DNA of 64,000 bases from an uncultured Alphaproteobacteria bacterium (GTDB taxonomy: Bacteria > Pseudomonadota > Alphaproteobacteria > RF32 > CAG-239). Shown piece by piece: positions 1 through 8,465 of the stretch. How positions within the stretch are numbered: the stretch's first letter is position 1; each line of letters starts with the position of its first letter. The stretch covers positions 316,737 through 380,736 of the forward strand of contig CALXWA010000001.1 in NCBI GenBank assembly GCA_944392275.1. Direction: 5' to 3'. The translations under genes and the position numbers were made by a program. Under the pieces are notes generated by a model. That model saw only the letters and a program-made list of their open reading frames with translations, ran no database searches and was not told the DNA's origin.

Positions 1-250
1 TTGTCATATGAAACAATTCTTCAAATTTATTTTCCATATTAATAAATTCTAATGAAGCATTAGGAAAACGATCAACTATATCATGTAATTTATTTTGATT
101 TTCCAGTGTAATATCTGTATGTAAAACATATATGTTGTACTTATAATCTACATTAGCATTCTTTAACAAAGACAAAAATGCAACACCCGCAGTCATTACA
201 TAATTATTATCAAAACAATGCATAATTGGAATAATTTTATTTTCTTGCAT
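1..250 (-). CDS. Glycosyltransferase family 8 protein, N-terminal fragment
   Basis: The start codon is at 250 and the frame stays open to the window edge, giving the first ~83 residues of a longer protein cut by the window. It begins MQENKIIPIMHCFDNNYV and continues with AGVAFLSLLKNA and YNIYVLHTDIT. This is the N-terminal pattern of GT8 glycosyltransferases (LPS glucosyl/galactosyltransferase type), in which a nucleotide-sugar-binding strand is followed by an 'S-L' helix; the DxD metal site would lie beyond the edge. It starts just after the stop of the DegT aminotransferase gene at 252, so it is probably the next gene of the same minus-strand polysaccharide operon. Donor and acceptor sugars cannot be told. 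Confidence 0.75.
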   Translation of the reverse strand, partial: MQENKIIPIMHCFDNNYVMTAGVAFLSLLKNANVDYKYNIYVLHTDITLENQNKLHDIVDRFPNASLEFINMENKFEELFHMT

Positions 251-251
251 T

Positions 252-1335
252 TTATTTCTCTAAAACTATTGAACGAATAATTTTACAAATTTTCAAAACC
301 TCTTCATCTGATAAATCAGGATATAGTGGTAAACAGGCAATCCGAGAAGAAATATCTTCAGATATTGGACAATCGGACTTTTCTTTTAGATACGGCAAAG
401 TATTTAAACTCGGCCAAAAATAACGACGAGCATAAATATCATGTTTCTTTAATGCTTCAAAAACCTGCAACAATTCTTTTTCTGATCTAAACACAACCGG
501 ATAATAGGCATAGTTATACTGCAAATCTTCTTGTTTTTTAGGACGTTGAACAAAATCAGACAGTTCTGCATCATACAAATCAGATACACGTTTCCGTTCC
601 GTTATAATTTTATTTATATAAGGATAATTAGCTAACCCCATAGCCGCATGAAATTCAGATTGTTTTCCGTTTATCCCAATACATTTATAATCATCATAAA
701 AATGTCCAAACTTTTTGACAATTTCTAGCTTATGTGAAACTTCAAAATCTTTACAAATACATGCCCCACCTTCAACGGTATGAAACAATTTTGTTGCATG
801 GAATGAGAGGGTTGATATATCCCCATAATCCAGTAAAGATTTTCCCTTATATTTGCTTGCAAACGCATGAGCTCCGTCATAAATTACCTTTAAGTTATAT
901 TGATCAGCAATTTTTTGAATCTTTTCAACATCACAAGCATATCCAAAAACATGCACAGGCATAATTGCTTTTGTCTTTGGAGTAATAGCCTTTTCTATTT
1001 GGTTTGGATCAATTGTAAAATTATCGGGTTCAATATCAACAAAAACAGGTTTACATCTTTGCCATAGAATGCTAGTCGTTGTGGCCACATAAGAAAATGG
1101 CGTTGTAATAACTTCTCCTTCATTAATATCTAATGCTGCCAATGCTAATTGCAAAGCAATAGTTCCATTAGTAACATATTGAAAATTGGGTACATCTAAA
1201 AATTTGCATAACTTATCTTCAAGTTCACACAATAGGACCTTGGTTGGTTAAAATTTTAGTATCCCATATTTTGGATATTATGCTCACATATTCATTCAAT
1301 GGAGGCATAAAAGATTTTGTAACGTATATACTCAT
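252..1335 (-). pseudogene. DegT/DnrJ/EryC1-type sugar aminotransferase, frameshifted
   Basis: PLP-dependent aminotransferase acting on nucleotide-linked keto sugars in surface-glycan synthesis. The main open part (252-1232) has TNGTIALQLALAAL, the PLP-pocket VIYDGAHAF and the Schiff-base lysine region SFHATKLFHTVEGGA. The family N-terminus lies in another frame: an ATG at 1335, overlapping the upstream stop as ATGA, encodes MSIYVTKSFMPPLNEYVSII...LTNQGPIV and then hits TGA. Continuity returns after a shift at a short TG repeat (1226-1230), where one TG unit appears lost. The gene is therefore broken, phase-variable, or carries a sequence error. The ATGA overlap with the RgpF-like gene shows it was translated in an operon. 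Confidence 0.8.
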
Positions 1336-2174
1336 TTACTTCCTTTCTTTGAGTAAACCGGAATTTTGCAAATTTTAATCACGTCTTTCCCATTGCCATA
1401 TTTATGGTAACAAAGAAATTTTCTTATCGGATTCCACACTTTTCGCCATTTTGATATTTTTTTTCCATCAAAACTCTCTAGGCTATAACCCTGAGCACAG
1501 ACTAAATAACCAAATATCCGCTCCATTATATGGGCTAAATACAATTCTTTTTGCCTGGAGGATTCTTCAAAATCATCAAGATCATATCGATGTTGCAGAG
1601 AGTTAAGCAGAAAAGCCTTTACAACAAACATCGCTCCTGCAACATATTCTTTCTTTTGTTGGGTATTAAATCCCAATTGCGATAAAACTTTCAAAACCTT
1701 ATTTACATCATCTTGATCTAAAACATCTTTTTTCATAATAACATGTTTATCTGAAATCATGCCAACATGAGGATTTTCAAGTGCTTTTAAAGTTTTTCGC
1801 CACTTATCAGGTGTTATGCAAAAATTAATCAAATAGTGTCGCCATTTTGCTGAACCAACATTAATATCATTTAATAACCATGGATTTGCCGTGATATTCC
1901 TTTTGGTATGCAGTTTAACGACATAATCGTAATCTTCTAAATTTATTCTGTTCAAAACATAAAAAAACGGACCAACATCAAAACCCTTATTAGGAACTTG
2001 TAAAAATTTAACGTTTTCTCCTAATTCTTGAATATCCGCTAATAGACCAGCATCCGCTTGAGACGAAGTAACAAAAACATCCGTGTAGGCTGTCTGCATG
2101 ATATTTTTTACACAGCATTTGAGTTCAGTCCATAACTCTGGATAATAAATATGTACATGAACTAATATTCGCAT
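1332..2174 (-). CDS. Rhamnan-synthesis protein F (RgpF)-like glycosyltransferase
   Basis: A 280-residue protein of the RgpF family, which is associated with rhamnose-rich polysaccharide and O-antigen synthesis. The family signature VPNKGFDVGPFFYVL followed by YDYVVKLHTKR is clear in the first third, and GAMFVVKA plus a C-terminal basic tail follow. No signal peptide or membrane segment is seen, so it is probably a cytoplasmic or peripheral enzyme. Its stop overlaps the start of the following aminotransferase gene by 4 nt (ATGA), indicating translational coupling within one surface-polysaccharide operon read leftwards. Specific linkage and sugar are unknown. Confidence 0.75.
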   Translation of the reverse strand: MRILVHVHIYYPELWTELKCCVKNIMQTAYTDVFVTSSQADAGLLADIQELGENVKFLQVPNKGFDVGPFFYVLNRINLEDYDYVVKLHTKRNITANPWLLNDINVGSAKWRHYLINFCITPDKWRKTLKALENPHVGMISDKHVIMKKDVLDQDDVNKVLKVLSQLGFNTQQKKEYVAGAMFVVKAFLLNSLQHRYDLDDFEESSRQKELYLAHIMERIFGYLVCAQGYSLESFDGKKISKWRKVWNPIRKFLCYHKYGNGKDVIKICKIPVYSKKGSK

Positions 2175-2183
2175 CTTTTTCCC

Positions 2184-2591
2184 TCAAATATCAGCAATAT
2201 TACAGCGAGAAAGGAGACGAACTTGCTCACATAAAAATTTTAACTTTTCCGGACTAAAGGTTAAAATTTGTGTTTCAATAAAACGGACAAGTTCCTGAGA
2301 GACTAATTCCGGCACCAATTGGCTGTTAACAACGTTATTTTGCAAAAACTCTTCGTCTGAAACAAATAAATCTAATAAAGAAACGCCTAAAACATCGGCT
2401 ATAGACAACAAAACGCCCAAATCCGGATTATAAAGAGCCCGTTCAAGATTAGATATTGTTGCCACTCCGACATGACTACGTTTTGCAAGTTCTTTTTGGG
2501 CAATTTTCTTTTCTTGCCGCAAACGTTTTACATTTGCCGCCACAACTTGACGATAAAAAACAGTCTTATCTAAACATTTATTTTCAGACAT
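2184..2591 (-). CDS. XRE-family helix-turn-helix regulator
   Basis: Small DNA-binding protein with a Cro/C1-type HTH: NVKRLRQEKKIAQKELA, then VATISNLERALYNPDLGVLLSIADVLGVSLLDLF, which is the standard five-helix domain. The ~50-residue C-terminal tail is helical and unassigned. I prefer the ATG at 2591 (MSENKCLDKT); an in-frame ATG at 2630 would add 13 residues and neither has a strong ribosome site. It ends 9 nt before the RgpF-like gene, so it sits at the head of the polysaccharide operon and may control it; this is inference from position. Confidence 0.8.
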   Translation of the reverse strand: MSENKCLDKTVFYRQVVAANVKRLRQEKKIAQKELAKRSHVGVATISNLERALYNPDLGVLLSIADVLGVSLLDLFVSDEEFLQNNVVNSQLVPELVSQELVRFIETQILTFSPEKLKFLCEQVRLLSRCNIADI

Positions 2592-2700
2592 CAGATTCTC
2601 AATAAAATTGACATGCCTGAAACGTAACATATTCTTCTAATCTATGTCAAACAATTTTTGCCGGAGGAGGACAAAATAAAAAACACCTCTCTTTACAAAA

Positions 2701-2741
2701 AAAAATCCTCAATCAGATTTTCTCTAAAATTGAGGATTTTT
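2701..2741 (-). terminator. Intrinsic terminator after the epimerase gene
   Basis: Inverted repeat AAAAATCCTCAAT / ATTGAGGATTTTT with T-runs on both sides. It lies just past the stop of the minus-strand epimerase gene and can act in both directions. Confidence 0.8.
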
Positions 2742-2762
2742 TTCTAAAAAAATTTTATATAA

Positions 2763-3737
2763 TTAACACGATTTTTTCCATTCAATAAACTTTCGGATAC
2801 CTTCCTTAAAACTTGTTTGGGGTTGATACCCGAATAGTTTTTGTGCCTTACGTATATCCGCCGCCGTTTTAACAACATCACCGGGCTGCATCGGCATTTG
2901 GTTAATGATAGCCTTTTTACCTAAGGTTTCCTCAATTGTTTCAATCATTCGTTTCAAACTAACCGGCTCTCCTCCTCCGAGATTAACAATTTCATACGGC
3001 GTTTCATCATAAGCAATAGCTCCCAGGATTCCACAAACAATATCATCAATAAAGGTATAATCCCGCACGGTTGTCCCGTCCCCATACATATCAATCGGTT
3101 TTCCTGCCTCAATCAGGCGAGCAAATTTATTAATGGCCAAATCTGGACGTTGACGCGGTCCATATACAGTAAAGAAACGTAAACAAACACTTTGAATACC
3201 AAACAAATGCATATAAGTATAAATCAATTGTTCTCCGGCAGACTTTGTGGCTGCATAAGGAGAAATAGGCTCTGTTACCTTCAAATCTTCTGAGAATAAC
3301 TCAGCTTTACAATTTCCGTAAACCGAAGACGAGGATGCATAAACCAATTTTTTAACATTATGTTGACGCATCGCCTCCAAAACATTTACGGTTCCAACCA
3401 TATTTTGTTGAACATAAAACAATGGGTCTTCTAAAGAAGGACGAACCCCGGCACTTGCAGCTAAATGAACAACACAATCAATTTTATTTCCTGCAAAAAC
3501 ATAATCTAAGGCTTTATTATCTTTAATATCAACTCGGTATAATTTATAATTTTCATCATGCAAATGCAAAGCAACATTGCGTTCTTTAATTTGCGGATCA
3601 TAATAATCCGAAAAATTATCAACAACAATAACTTTACACCCTTTAGATAACAATCTATCTGCTAAGGAAGATCCGATAAATCCAGCCCCTCCGGTAATTA
3701 AAATACTTTTGCTTAAACTGTTATTGAATTGAGTCAT
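2763..3737 (-). CDS. NAD-dependent nucleotide-sugar epimerase (UDP-glucuronate/UDP-glucose 4-epimerase type)
   Basis: A 324-residue extended short-chain dehydrogenase. The Rossmann motif GGAGFIGS is near residue 16, the catalytic serine region is SSSSVYG, and the YAATKSAGE segment supplies the Tyr-x-x-x-Lys pair. VDNFSDYYDPQIKERN and RFFTVYGPRQRPDLAINKF are typical of UDP-glucuronate 4-epimerases (CapI-like) and related 4-epimerases. The enzyme inverts C4 of a UDP-sugar, supplying a precursor for surface glycans. It stands alone with its own terminator at 2701-2741, next to the glycosyltransferase operon. Substrate is not certain from sequence. Confidence 0.85.
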   Translation of the reverse strand: MTQFNNSLSKSILITGGAGFIGSSLADRLLSKGCKVIVVDNFSDYYDPQIKERNVALHLHDENYKLYRVDIKDNKALDYVFAGNKIDCVVHLAASAGVRPSLEDPLFYVQQNMVGTVNVLEAMRQHNVKKLVYASSSSVYGNCKAELFSEDLKVTEPISPYAATKSAGEQLIYTYMHLFGIQSVCLRFFTVYGPRQRPDLAINKFARLIEAGKPIDMYGDGTTVRDYTFIDDIVCGILGAIAYDETPYEIVNLGGGEPVSLKRMIETIEETLGKKAIINQMPMQPGDVVKTAADIRKAQKLFGYQPQTSFKEGIRKFIEWKKSC

Positions 3738-3836
3738 AATCAGTTCTCCTCTAGAAATTAAATTTTCCTCAAGCTATCACATTAAATATAAAAGTCAAAG
3801 AGATAAACCCGATTATCCATCAAAGCTTTAAATACG

Positions 3837-3862
3837 AAAAAACCCCTCAAAAGAAGGGGTTT
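3837..3862 (-). terminator. Original terminator of tRNA-Val, displaced by the island
   Basis: Stem AAACCCCT / AGGGGTTT with a T-run on the minus strand. It ends exactly where the left 48-bp att repeat begins, so before insertion it stood directly downstream of tRNA-Val; the tRNA is now 13.4 kb away. Confidence 0.7.
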
Positions 3863-3910
3863 GATTGGTGGGCGCTGAGAGGTTCGAACTCCCGACCCTC
3901 TCGGTGTAAA
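3863..3910. repeat. attL: 48-bp direct repeat, tRNA-Val 3' fragment
   Basis: Identical over 48 bases to 17311-17358. It carries the T-arm and anticodon-side 3' half of tRNA-Val; after position 3910 the similarity stops, so this copy cannot make a tRNA. The rest of 3738-4094 holds the displaced terminator, this site and the 22-bp arm-type repeat; no gene is seen there. Confidence 0.93.
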
Positions 3911-4039
3911 AGTTAGGGCAATTTTTTAGCTCAACTTTACTATTGTTATATAATGATAGAAAATCATAGAGTTAATCTAACTTTTTCCTTTACTTTTATT
4001 GTACAATATTTTATAAAAAATACTGATTTTTACTCCACT

Positions 4040-4061
4040 TTGGTAGCTATGTGGTAGCTAA
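4040..4061. repeat. Left copy of a 22-bp arm-type repeat
   Basis: Same 22 bases and same orientation as 17224-17245. Internally it holds two tandem copies of TGGTAGCTA separated by TG. One copy lies about 130 bp inside attL and the other about 65 bp inside attR, as expected for arm-type binding sites of a tyrosine integrase or its directionality factor. Confidence 0.65.
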
Positions 4062-4094
4062 AACAAACAACTAACATATTGGAAATACTTAATA

Positions 4095-5393
4095 ATGGTA
4101 AAATTAAATAAATCATTTGTTGATAATTTGCAAGGAACTTTCAAAAATAAGACTTTTTGGGACGATGAAATCAAAGGTTTTGGGTTAAGGATTCAAGGTA
4201 AAACCAAATCCTGGATTATTAAATACAGAAATAAATCAGGACAACAAAAAATGCTTTCATTGTCACGAGTCGGAAAAATTACTGCGGAAGAAGCCAGAAA
4301 AATGGCAAAAACAACTTTGGCAGATATAATAATTAACCACAATGACCCTGCAAGTGAAAAAACAAACTATAAAACTCTCATGAGTATTTCTGAATTATGT
4401 GATTTATACTTATCTGAAGGTGTTTTAAATAAGAAGCCATCAACCATTATGAATGATAAGAGCCGTATTGAACGACATATCAAACCATTAATTGGCTCTA
4501 TGATAGCTAAAGAACTTAGAAAAGAACATATTGATAAATTAATTATAGATATAATAAGCGGTAAAACAGCCGTTAAGAAACCTAGCGGAAAATTAAGAGG
4601 TGTAATAAATGTTAAAGGCGGAAAAGCAATTGCCAAAAGAACTTTAGAAATGCTAGGAGCCATTTTAGAATTTGCTAAAAGAAGAAATATAATAACGGAA
4701 AACCCGACTATTGGTATTCCTAAACCCAAAATTCAATCAAGAAAAGAATTCCTCAATATATCTGATATAAAAAACTTAGGATTAAATCTAATTGACGCCC
4801 AGAAACTAAACTACAATGAACAAGCTATCAACGCTATTAAGCTTTTACTCTTAACAGGATGTAGAAAGCTTGAAATTTTGTCATTGAAATGGAGCTATAT
4901 TGATTTTCAAAACCAATGTTTTCGTTTTCCCGACACTAAAACTGGAGCTCAAATAAGAGCTTTTGGACTTGGAGCTAAACACTTATTAGAATATATTCAA
5001 GCCTCAAATAATTCAGAATGGGTGTTTCCATCTAACACAGGTAAAGGATATTATACTGGAATTCCTAAAGTATTTAAAAAAATATGCAATATATACCCAT
5101 TAAAGGAAGACTTAACTGAAGATACCAAACAGAATAAAAGAATCACCAAGGATATCTGTTTACACACTTTAAGGCATAGTTTTGCTAGTATTGGTGCTGA
5201 TATGAATTATAATGAACTCACAATTGCTGGACTGTTAGGCCATAAACTAGGAAGTGTAACAAACAGATATAGCCACACAGTTGATTCCAGCCTTGTTTAT
5301 GCCGCAGACAAAATATCTTTAAGAATAGAAAGAGCTTTAGAGGGTACGGAGACCTCACAGACAAAAATAATTAATATTTCAAGAGGAGCATAA
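4095..5393 (+). CDS. Tyrosine recombinase/integrase (P4 type)
   Basis: A 432-residue site-specific recombinase expected to integrate and excise the island at tRNA-Val. The N-terminal ~90 residues (FWDDEIKGFGLRIQGKTKSW...SLSRVGKITAEEARKMA) are the arm-binding domain common in P4-like integrases, then comes a SAM-like core-binding domain. The catalytic set is visible: Arg257 in LLLTGCRKLEIL, the HTLRHSFAS box (Arg360, His361), GLLGH (His383) and the nucleophile Tyr392 in NRYSH. It appears complete. It sits immediately inside attL and reads inward, the usual arrangement for tRNA-targeting islands. Confidence 0.95.
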   Translation: MVKLNKSFVDNLQGTFKNKTFWDDEIKGFGLRIQGKTKSWIIKYRNKSGQQKMLSLSRVGKITAEEARKMAKTTLADIIINHNDPASEKTNYKTLMSISELCDLYLSEGVLNKKPSTIMNDKSRIERHIKPLIGSMIAKELRKEHIDKLIIDIISGKTAVKKPSGKLRGVINVKGGKAIAKRTLEMLGAILEFAKRRNIITENPTIGIPKPKIQSRKEFLNISDIKNLGLNLIDAQKLNYNEQAINAIKLLLLTGCRKLEILSLKWSYIDFQNQCFRFPDTKTGAQIRAFGLGAKHLLEYIQASNNSEWVFPSNTGKGYYTGIPKVFKKICNIYPLKEDLTEDTKQNKRITKDICLHTLRHSFASIGADMNYNELTIAGLLGHKLGSVTNRYSHTVDSSLVYAADKISLRIERALEGTETSQTKIINISRGA

Positions 5394-5442
5394 AATTTTT
5401 ATTTCTATATAACCTCATGAAAAATTTTTTATGAGGAATAAA

Positions 5443-5664
5443 ATGATAGAAAAAAACTATTTTACCAGAAACGAAGCTGCAAAATATATCACAGAGAGAT
5501 TTTTTCCTTGTGCTACAACAACTCTTGCAAAATTTGTAACTGTGGGCGGTGGACCATTGTATAAAAAAGTAGGAAATAAGAGAGTTATTTATACTAAAAT
5601 AGACCTTAATAATTGGGCTGAATCTAAGATTTCAGGACCATTAGCAAATTCAAGCCATCAGTAA
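5443..5664 (+). CDS. AlpA/excisionase-like small HTH protein
   Basis: A 73-residue protein starting at the ATG at 5443, preceded by GAGG six bases upstream; an in-frame ATG at 5431 lacks a ribosome site. FTRNEAAKYITERFFPCATTTLAKFV followed by GGGPLYKKVGNKRVIYTKIDLNNWAES is the winged-helix pattern of AlpA/HTH_17 excisionase-type proteins, in which the 'GP.y.K.G.r..Y...dL..W' wing is diagnostic. It follows the integrase by about 50 nt and probably controls excision or integrase expression, binding near the attachment region. Role is inferred from fold and position. Confidence 0.75.
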   Translation: MIEKNYFTRNEAAKYITERFFPCATTTLAKFVTVGGGPLYKKVGNKRVIYTKIDLNNWAESKISGPLANSSHQ

Positions 5665-5779
5665 AAACAGAGAAAAATAACGTTCAAAACAGATTTTTAT
5701 TTTGAGCTCTTCATATGACCAAAAATGTCGTAGTGTTATTGGAATAATAAATGAAATAATAAATGACAGGAGAAAGTAT

Positions 5780-6316
5780 ATGAGAGAGATAATATTAGAT
5801 ACTGAAGTAAGTGGCCTCACGCCTGAAGCTGGAGATAAGCTTATTGAAATCGGAGCAATAGAATTAATTGATGGTATTCCAACGGGAAAAATGTATCATC
5901 AATATATCAATCCAGATAAAGAAATTGATGAAATATCTGTTAGTATTCATGGATTATCATCTGATTTTTTAAAGAATTATCCTACATTCTCTCAAATTGC
6001 TGATGAATTTTTAGAATTTATAGGCAATGCCGCTTTTTTAATCGCTCATAACGCATTTTTTGATATGAAGTTTATAAATTATGAACTAACACAGGCAAAT
6101 AAAAAACCTATACCAAATAAAAAATTTATTGATACTTTTGAACTTGCCAAATCTATATTTCCCGGTACTAGAAATAATTTTATAGCTGTTTGTGACAGAC
6201 TTAATATTAAAATGCCAGAGGATGCAGATAAAACAATTCCATCTATTTTACAGAATTGTCAATTACTGTCATTAGTTTACCCTGAGCTTCTTAAAAAGAT
6301 AGCTAAAAAAAGATAG
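5780..6316 (+). CDS. DnaQ-like (Pol III epsilon-type) protein, degenerate ExoIII motif
   Basis: A 178-residue DEDD-superfamily protein. I chose the ATG at 5780, which has an AGGAG site 5-9 nt upstream; an upstream TTG at 5702 has none. Exo I is kept as ILDTEVSGL (Asp7, Glu9) and Exo II as IAHNAFFD (Asp95). The C-terminal ExoIII region resembles epsilon (VCDRLNIKMP...ILQNCQLLSLVYPEL), but the catalytic His and Asp of 'HGALLDA' are replaced by Pro and Asn. Proofreading exonuclease activity is therefore doubtful, and a binding or decoy role is possible. It is followed by a paralogue and an MBL-fold gene on the same strand, likely one operon. Confidence 0.8.
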   Translation: MREIILDTEVSGLTPEAGDKLIEIGAIELIDGIPTGKMYHQYINPDKEIDEISVSIHGLSSDFLKNYPTFSQIADEFLEFIGNAAFLIAHNAFFDMKFINYELTQANKKPIPNKKFIDTFELAKSIFPGTRNNFIAVCDRLNIKMPEDADKTIPSILQNCQLLSLVYPELLKKIAKKR

Positions 6317-6370
6317 TTTAAAAGTCTGACTATCTTTTGAGAATGAAGTATCAACAACAGGAGAAAGCAT

Positions 6371-7174
6371 ATGAGGGAAATAATATTAAGTACTGAAGTA
6401 AGTGGAGCAAACTTTGGAGCTGGAGAAGAATTAATTGAAATCGGAGCAATAGAATTAATTGATGAAATTCCTACAGGAAAAATATATCATCAATACATCA
6501 ATCCAGATAAAGAAGTTGATGAAATAATTTTTAAAATGCGAGGATTATCATCAGATTTTTTAAAGGATTATCCTAAATTTTCTCAAATTGCTGACGAATT
6601 TTTAGAATTTATAGGAGATGCTACCTTTTTAATTGCCCATAATGCATATTGTGATATAGAAATTTTAAATCGGGAACTAAAGCAAGCAAATAAACAACCT
6701 ATACCAGATGAAACATTTATTGATACTTTTGGACTTACTACTTCTTTGTTTCCTGATACTATAGATCACCTTCACGCTTTGTGTCTTGAAAATGTGTGCG
6801 AAATCCTCAATATAGAAGTTGCTGATTGTGCGAAAAACAATTTAAGTGCTATTTATGAAGGGCTTAACATAAAGATGCCTACAAATAAATCTCCTATTCC
6901 AGAGGTATTGAAAAAATGCCAATTAATATCATTACTTTTTCCTAAACTCCTCAAAAAAATGAAACATCTTCATGCTCTTTGTGTTGAAAGCATACATGAA
7001 ATTATCAATAAAAAAGTTACTGATTATAGTATAAATAATTTAAGCTCTATTTGTGAATGGATTAATACAAAAACTCCTGAAAATACAGATTCAATACCAG
7101 AGTTTTTAAAAAAATATCAACTAGTAGCTCAATTCAACCCCGAATTTCTTAAAGAAATAGCTAAAAAAAGATAG
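6371..7174 (+). CDS. Second DnaQ-like protein, catalytically degraded, with duplicated C-terminal module
   Basis: A 267-residue paralogue of the preceding gene; even the leader (AGGAGAAAG then ATATG) is conserved, showing a tandem gene duplication. The Exo I aspartate is now Ser (ILSTEVSGA), ExoII keeps an Asp in IAHNAYCD, and ExoIII His/Asp are absent, so it is very probably not a nuclease. The C-terminal ~65-residue module occurs twice: HLHALCLENVCEILN...QLISLLFPKLLKKM, then HLHALCVESIHEIIN...QLVAQFNPEFLKEIAKKR. This corresponds to the region of epsilon following the active site. The growth of this part suggests selection for protein binding rather than catalysis (inference). Confidence 0.78.
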   Translation: MREIILSTEVSGANFGAGEELIEIGAIELIDEIPTGKIYHQYINPDKEVDEIIFKMRGLSSDFLKDYPKFSQIADEFLEFIGDATFLIAHNAYCDIEILNRELKQANKQPIPDETFIDTFGLTTSLFPDTIDHLHALCLENVCEILNIEVADCAKNNLSAIYEGLNIKMPTNKSPIPEVLKKCQLISLLFPKLLKKMKHLHALCVESIHEIINKKVTDYSINNLSSICEWINTKTPENTDSIPEFLKKYQLVAQFNPEFLKEIAKKR

Positions 7175-7217
7175 ACCAGAATTGAATTTCATTTGAAATA
7201 AATTTTGGAGATTTCAG

Positions 7218-8465
7218 ATGGAATGTTGTATTTTACGAGGAAGTAAAGAAATTGGCGGTTCATGTGTTGAACTATCTTTTGAGAGTGAGCGTATAATTCT
7301 TGATATTGGATTGCCGTTAGATAGCAAAAAGGATCCAAAAGAAGAGCTGCCTAATATAAAAGGTATATTAAAAAAGACCGATGATTTAAAGGGGATTATT
7401 GTATCTCATTATCATAAAGATCACTGTGGCTTATTACCCTTTGTCGATAAAAACATCCCAATTGCCATTGGACATATTGCCAGAGAAATTATTAACACCT
7501 CAGCTTTCTTTATGAAAAAAGATTATCGGATAGAAACTTATGTACCCTTAGAAAATAAGAAAAGCTTTTATTTGGGTAAATTCAAAATAACCCCATATCT
7601 TGTTGATCACTCTGCATATGATGCCTATGCTCTACTTATTGAAGCTGGAGATAAAAAGTTATTTTACACAGGGGATTTAAGAGCTCATGGTCGTAAAGCT
7701 CTTTTATTTAAATATCTATTAAAAAACCTTCCTCAAGATATTGATACAATCCTTATGGAAGGAACTTGCTTAGGTCAGATAGATGAAAATCAAAGCTATC
7801 CAACAGAAACTCAAATAGAAGAAGATTTAATTAATAGTTTGTCAAAAATTAAAGGTATTTCTTTAATCGTAAGCTCCGGACAGAATATAGACCGACTTGT
7901 AAGTATTTATAGAGCAACAAGAAGATTAAGCAAGACATTAGTCATAGATCCCTATGTTGCTTCTATTCTTGAAGCTACCGGCAATAAGAAAATTCCACAA
8001 TTTAACTGGAAAGGAATTAAAATTTTTATCCCTGAATGGCAAAGATCTTTAATCGCTAAGAAAAAGAGTTTCAACATAACTAAAAAGTATAAAAAACAAA
8101 GAATTTTTCTTAAAGATTTAGAAAAATCTCCTAACGACTATGTTTTTATGTTTCGCTCATCAATGATGATGGATTTTGATGAATTTCCTCAGCTTTTAAA
8201 AAATGGCGAAATTATTTACTCACAATGGAGCGGATATCTAAAAGATGGAACAGAGGACAATTTATTGGCTTTTGCAACAAGATTCAACTTGCCAATACAA
8301 AATATTCATACTTCCGGTCATGCTGATATTCCAACCTTAAAAAATCTATTAGAAACGACCAACCCTAAAATGCTAGTTCCAATTCATAGTTTTGAACCTA
8401 AGCAATATCCGACTTTATTTAAAAATGTAGAAATAAAATCTGATGGAGAAATTTGGACCGTTTAA
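7218..8465 (+). CDS. RNase J-like MBL-fold/beta-CASP metallo-hydrolase (copy 1)
   Basis: A 415-residue protein with a GGAG ribosome site. It has a complete metallo-beta-lactamase metal set: LDIGLPLD, the HxHxDH box SHYHKDH (His64, His66, Asp68, His69), VDHSAYDAY (His131) and YTGDLRAHG (Asp153). The later HTSGHADIPTLKNLLETTNP and MLVPIHSF match beta-CASP motifs B and C of RNase J/CPSF-type nucleases. It lacks the extra C-terminal domain of housekeeping RNase J (usually ~550 residues). Expected activity is RNA or DNA phosphodiester hydrolysis; the substrate is unknown. Its 3' end overlaps the convergent DnaX-like gene by 4 nt. It is clearly related to the protein at 13580-14776. Confidence 0.85.
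   Translation: MECCILRGSKEIGGSCVELSFESERIILDIGLPLDSKKDPKEELPNIKGILKKTDDLKGIIVSHYHKDHCGLLPFVDKNIPIAIGHIAREIINTSAFFMKKDYRIETYVPLENKKSFYLGKFKITPYLVDHSAYDAYALLIEAGDKKLFYTGDLRAHGRKALLFKYLLKNLPQDIDTILMEGTCLGQIDENQSYPTETQIEEDLINSLSKIKGISLIVSSGQNIDRLVSIYRATRRLSKTLVIDPYVASILEATGNKKIPQFNWKGIKIFIPEWQRSLIAKKKSFNITKKYKKQRIFLKDLEKSPNDYVFMFRSSMMMDFDEFPQLLKNGEIIYSQWSGYLKDGTEDNLLAFATRFNLPIQNIHTSGHADIPTLKNLLETTNPKMLVPIHSFEPKQYPTLFKNVEIKSDGEIWTV

Noticed and set aside
734..964. Open frames antisense to recognised genes, here and throughout (e.g. 14658-14852, 31572-31862, 53530-53999)
   Set aside because: They lie wholly opposite clear genes, lack ribosome sites and show no domain-like sequence.
5702..5779. Longer DnaQ-like protein starting at TTG 5702
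   Set aside because: No ribosome site, and the ATG at 5780 has AGGAG and matches the duplicated paralogue's start.
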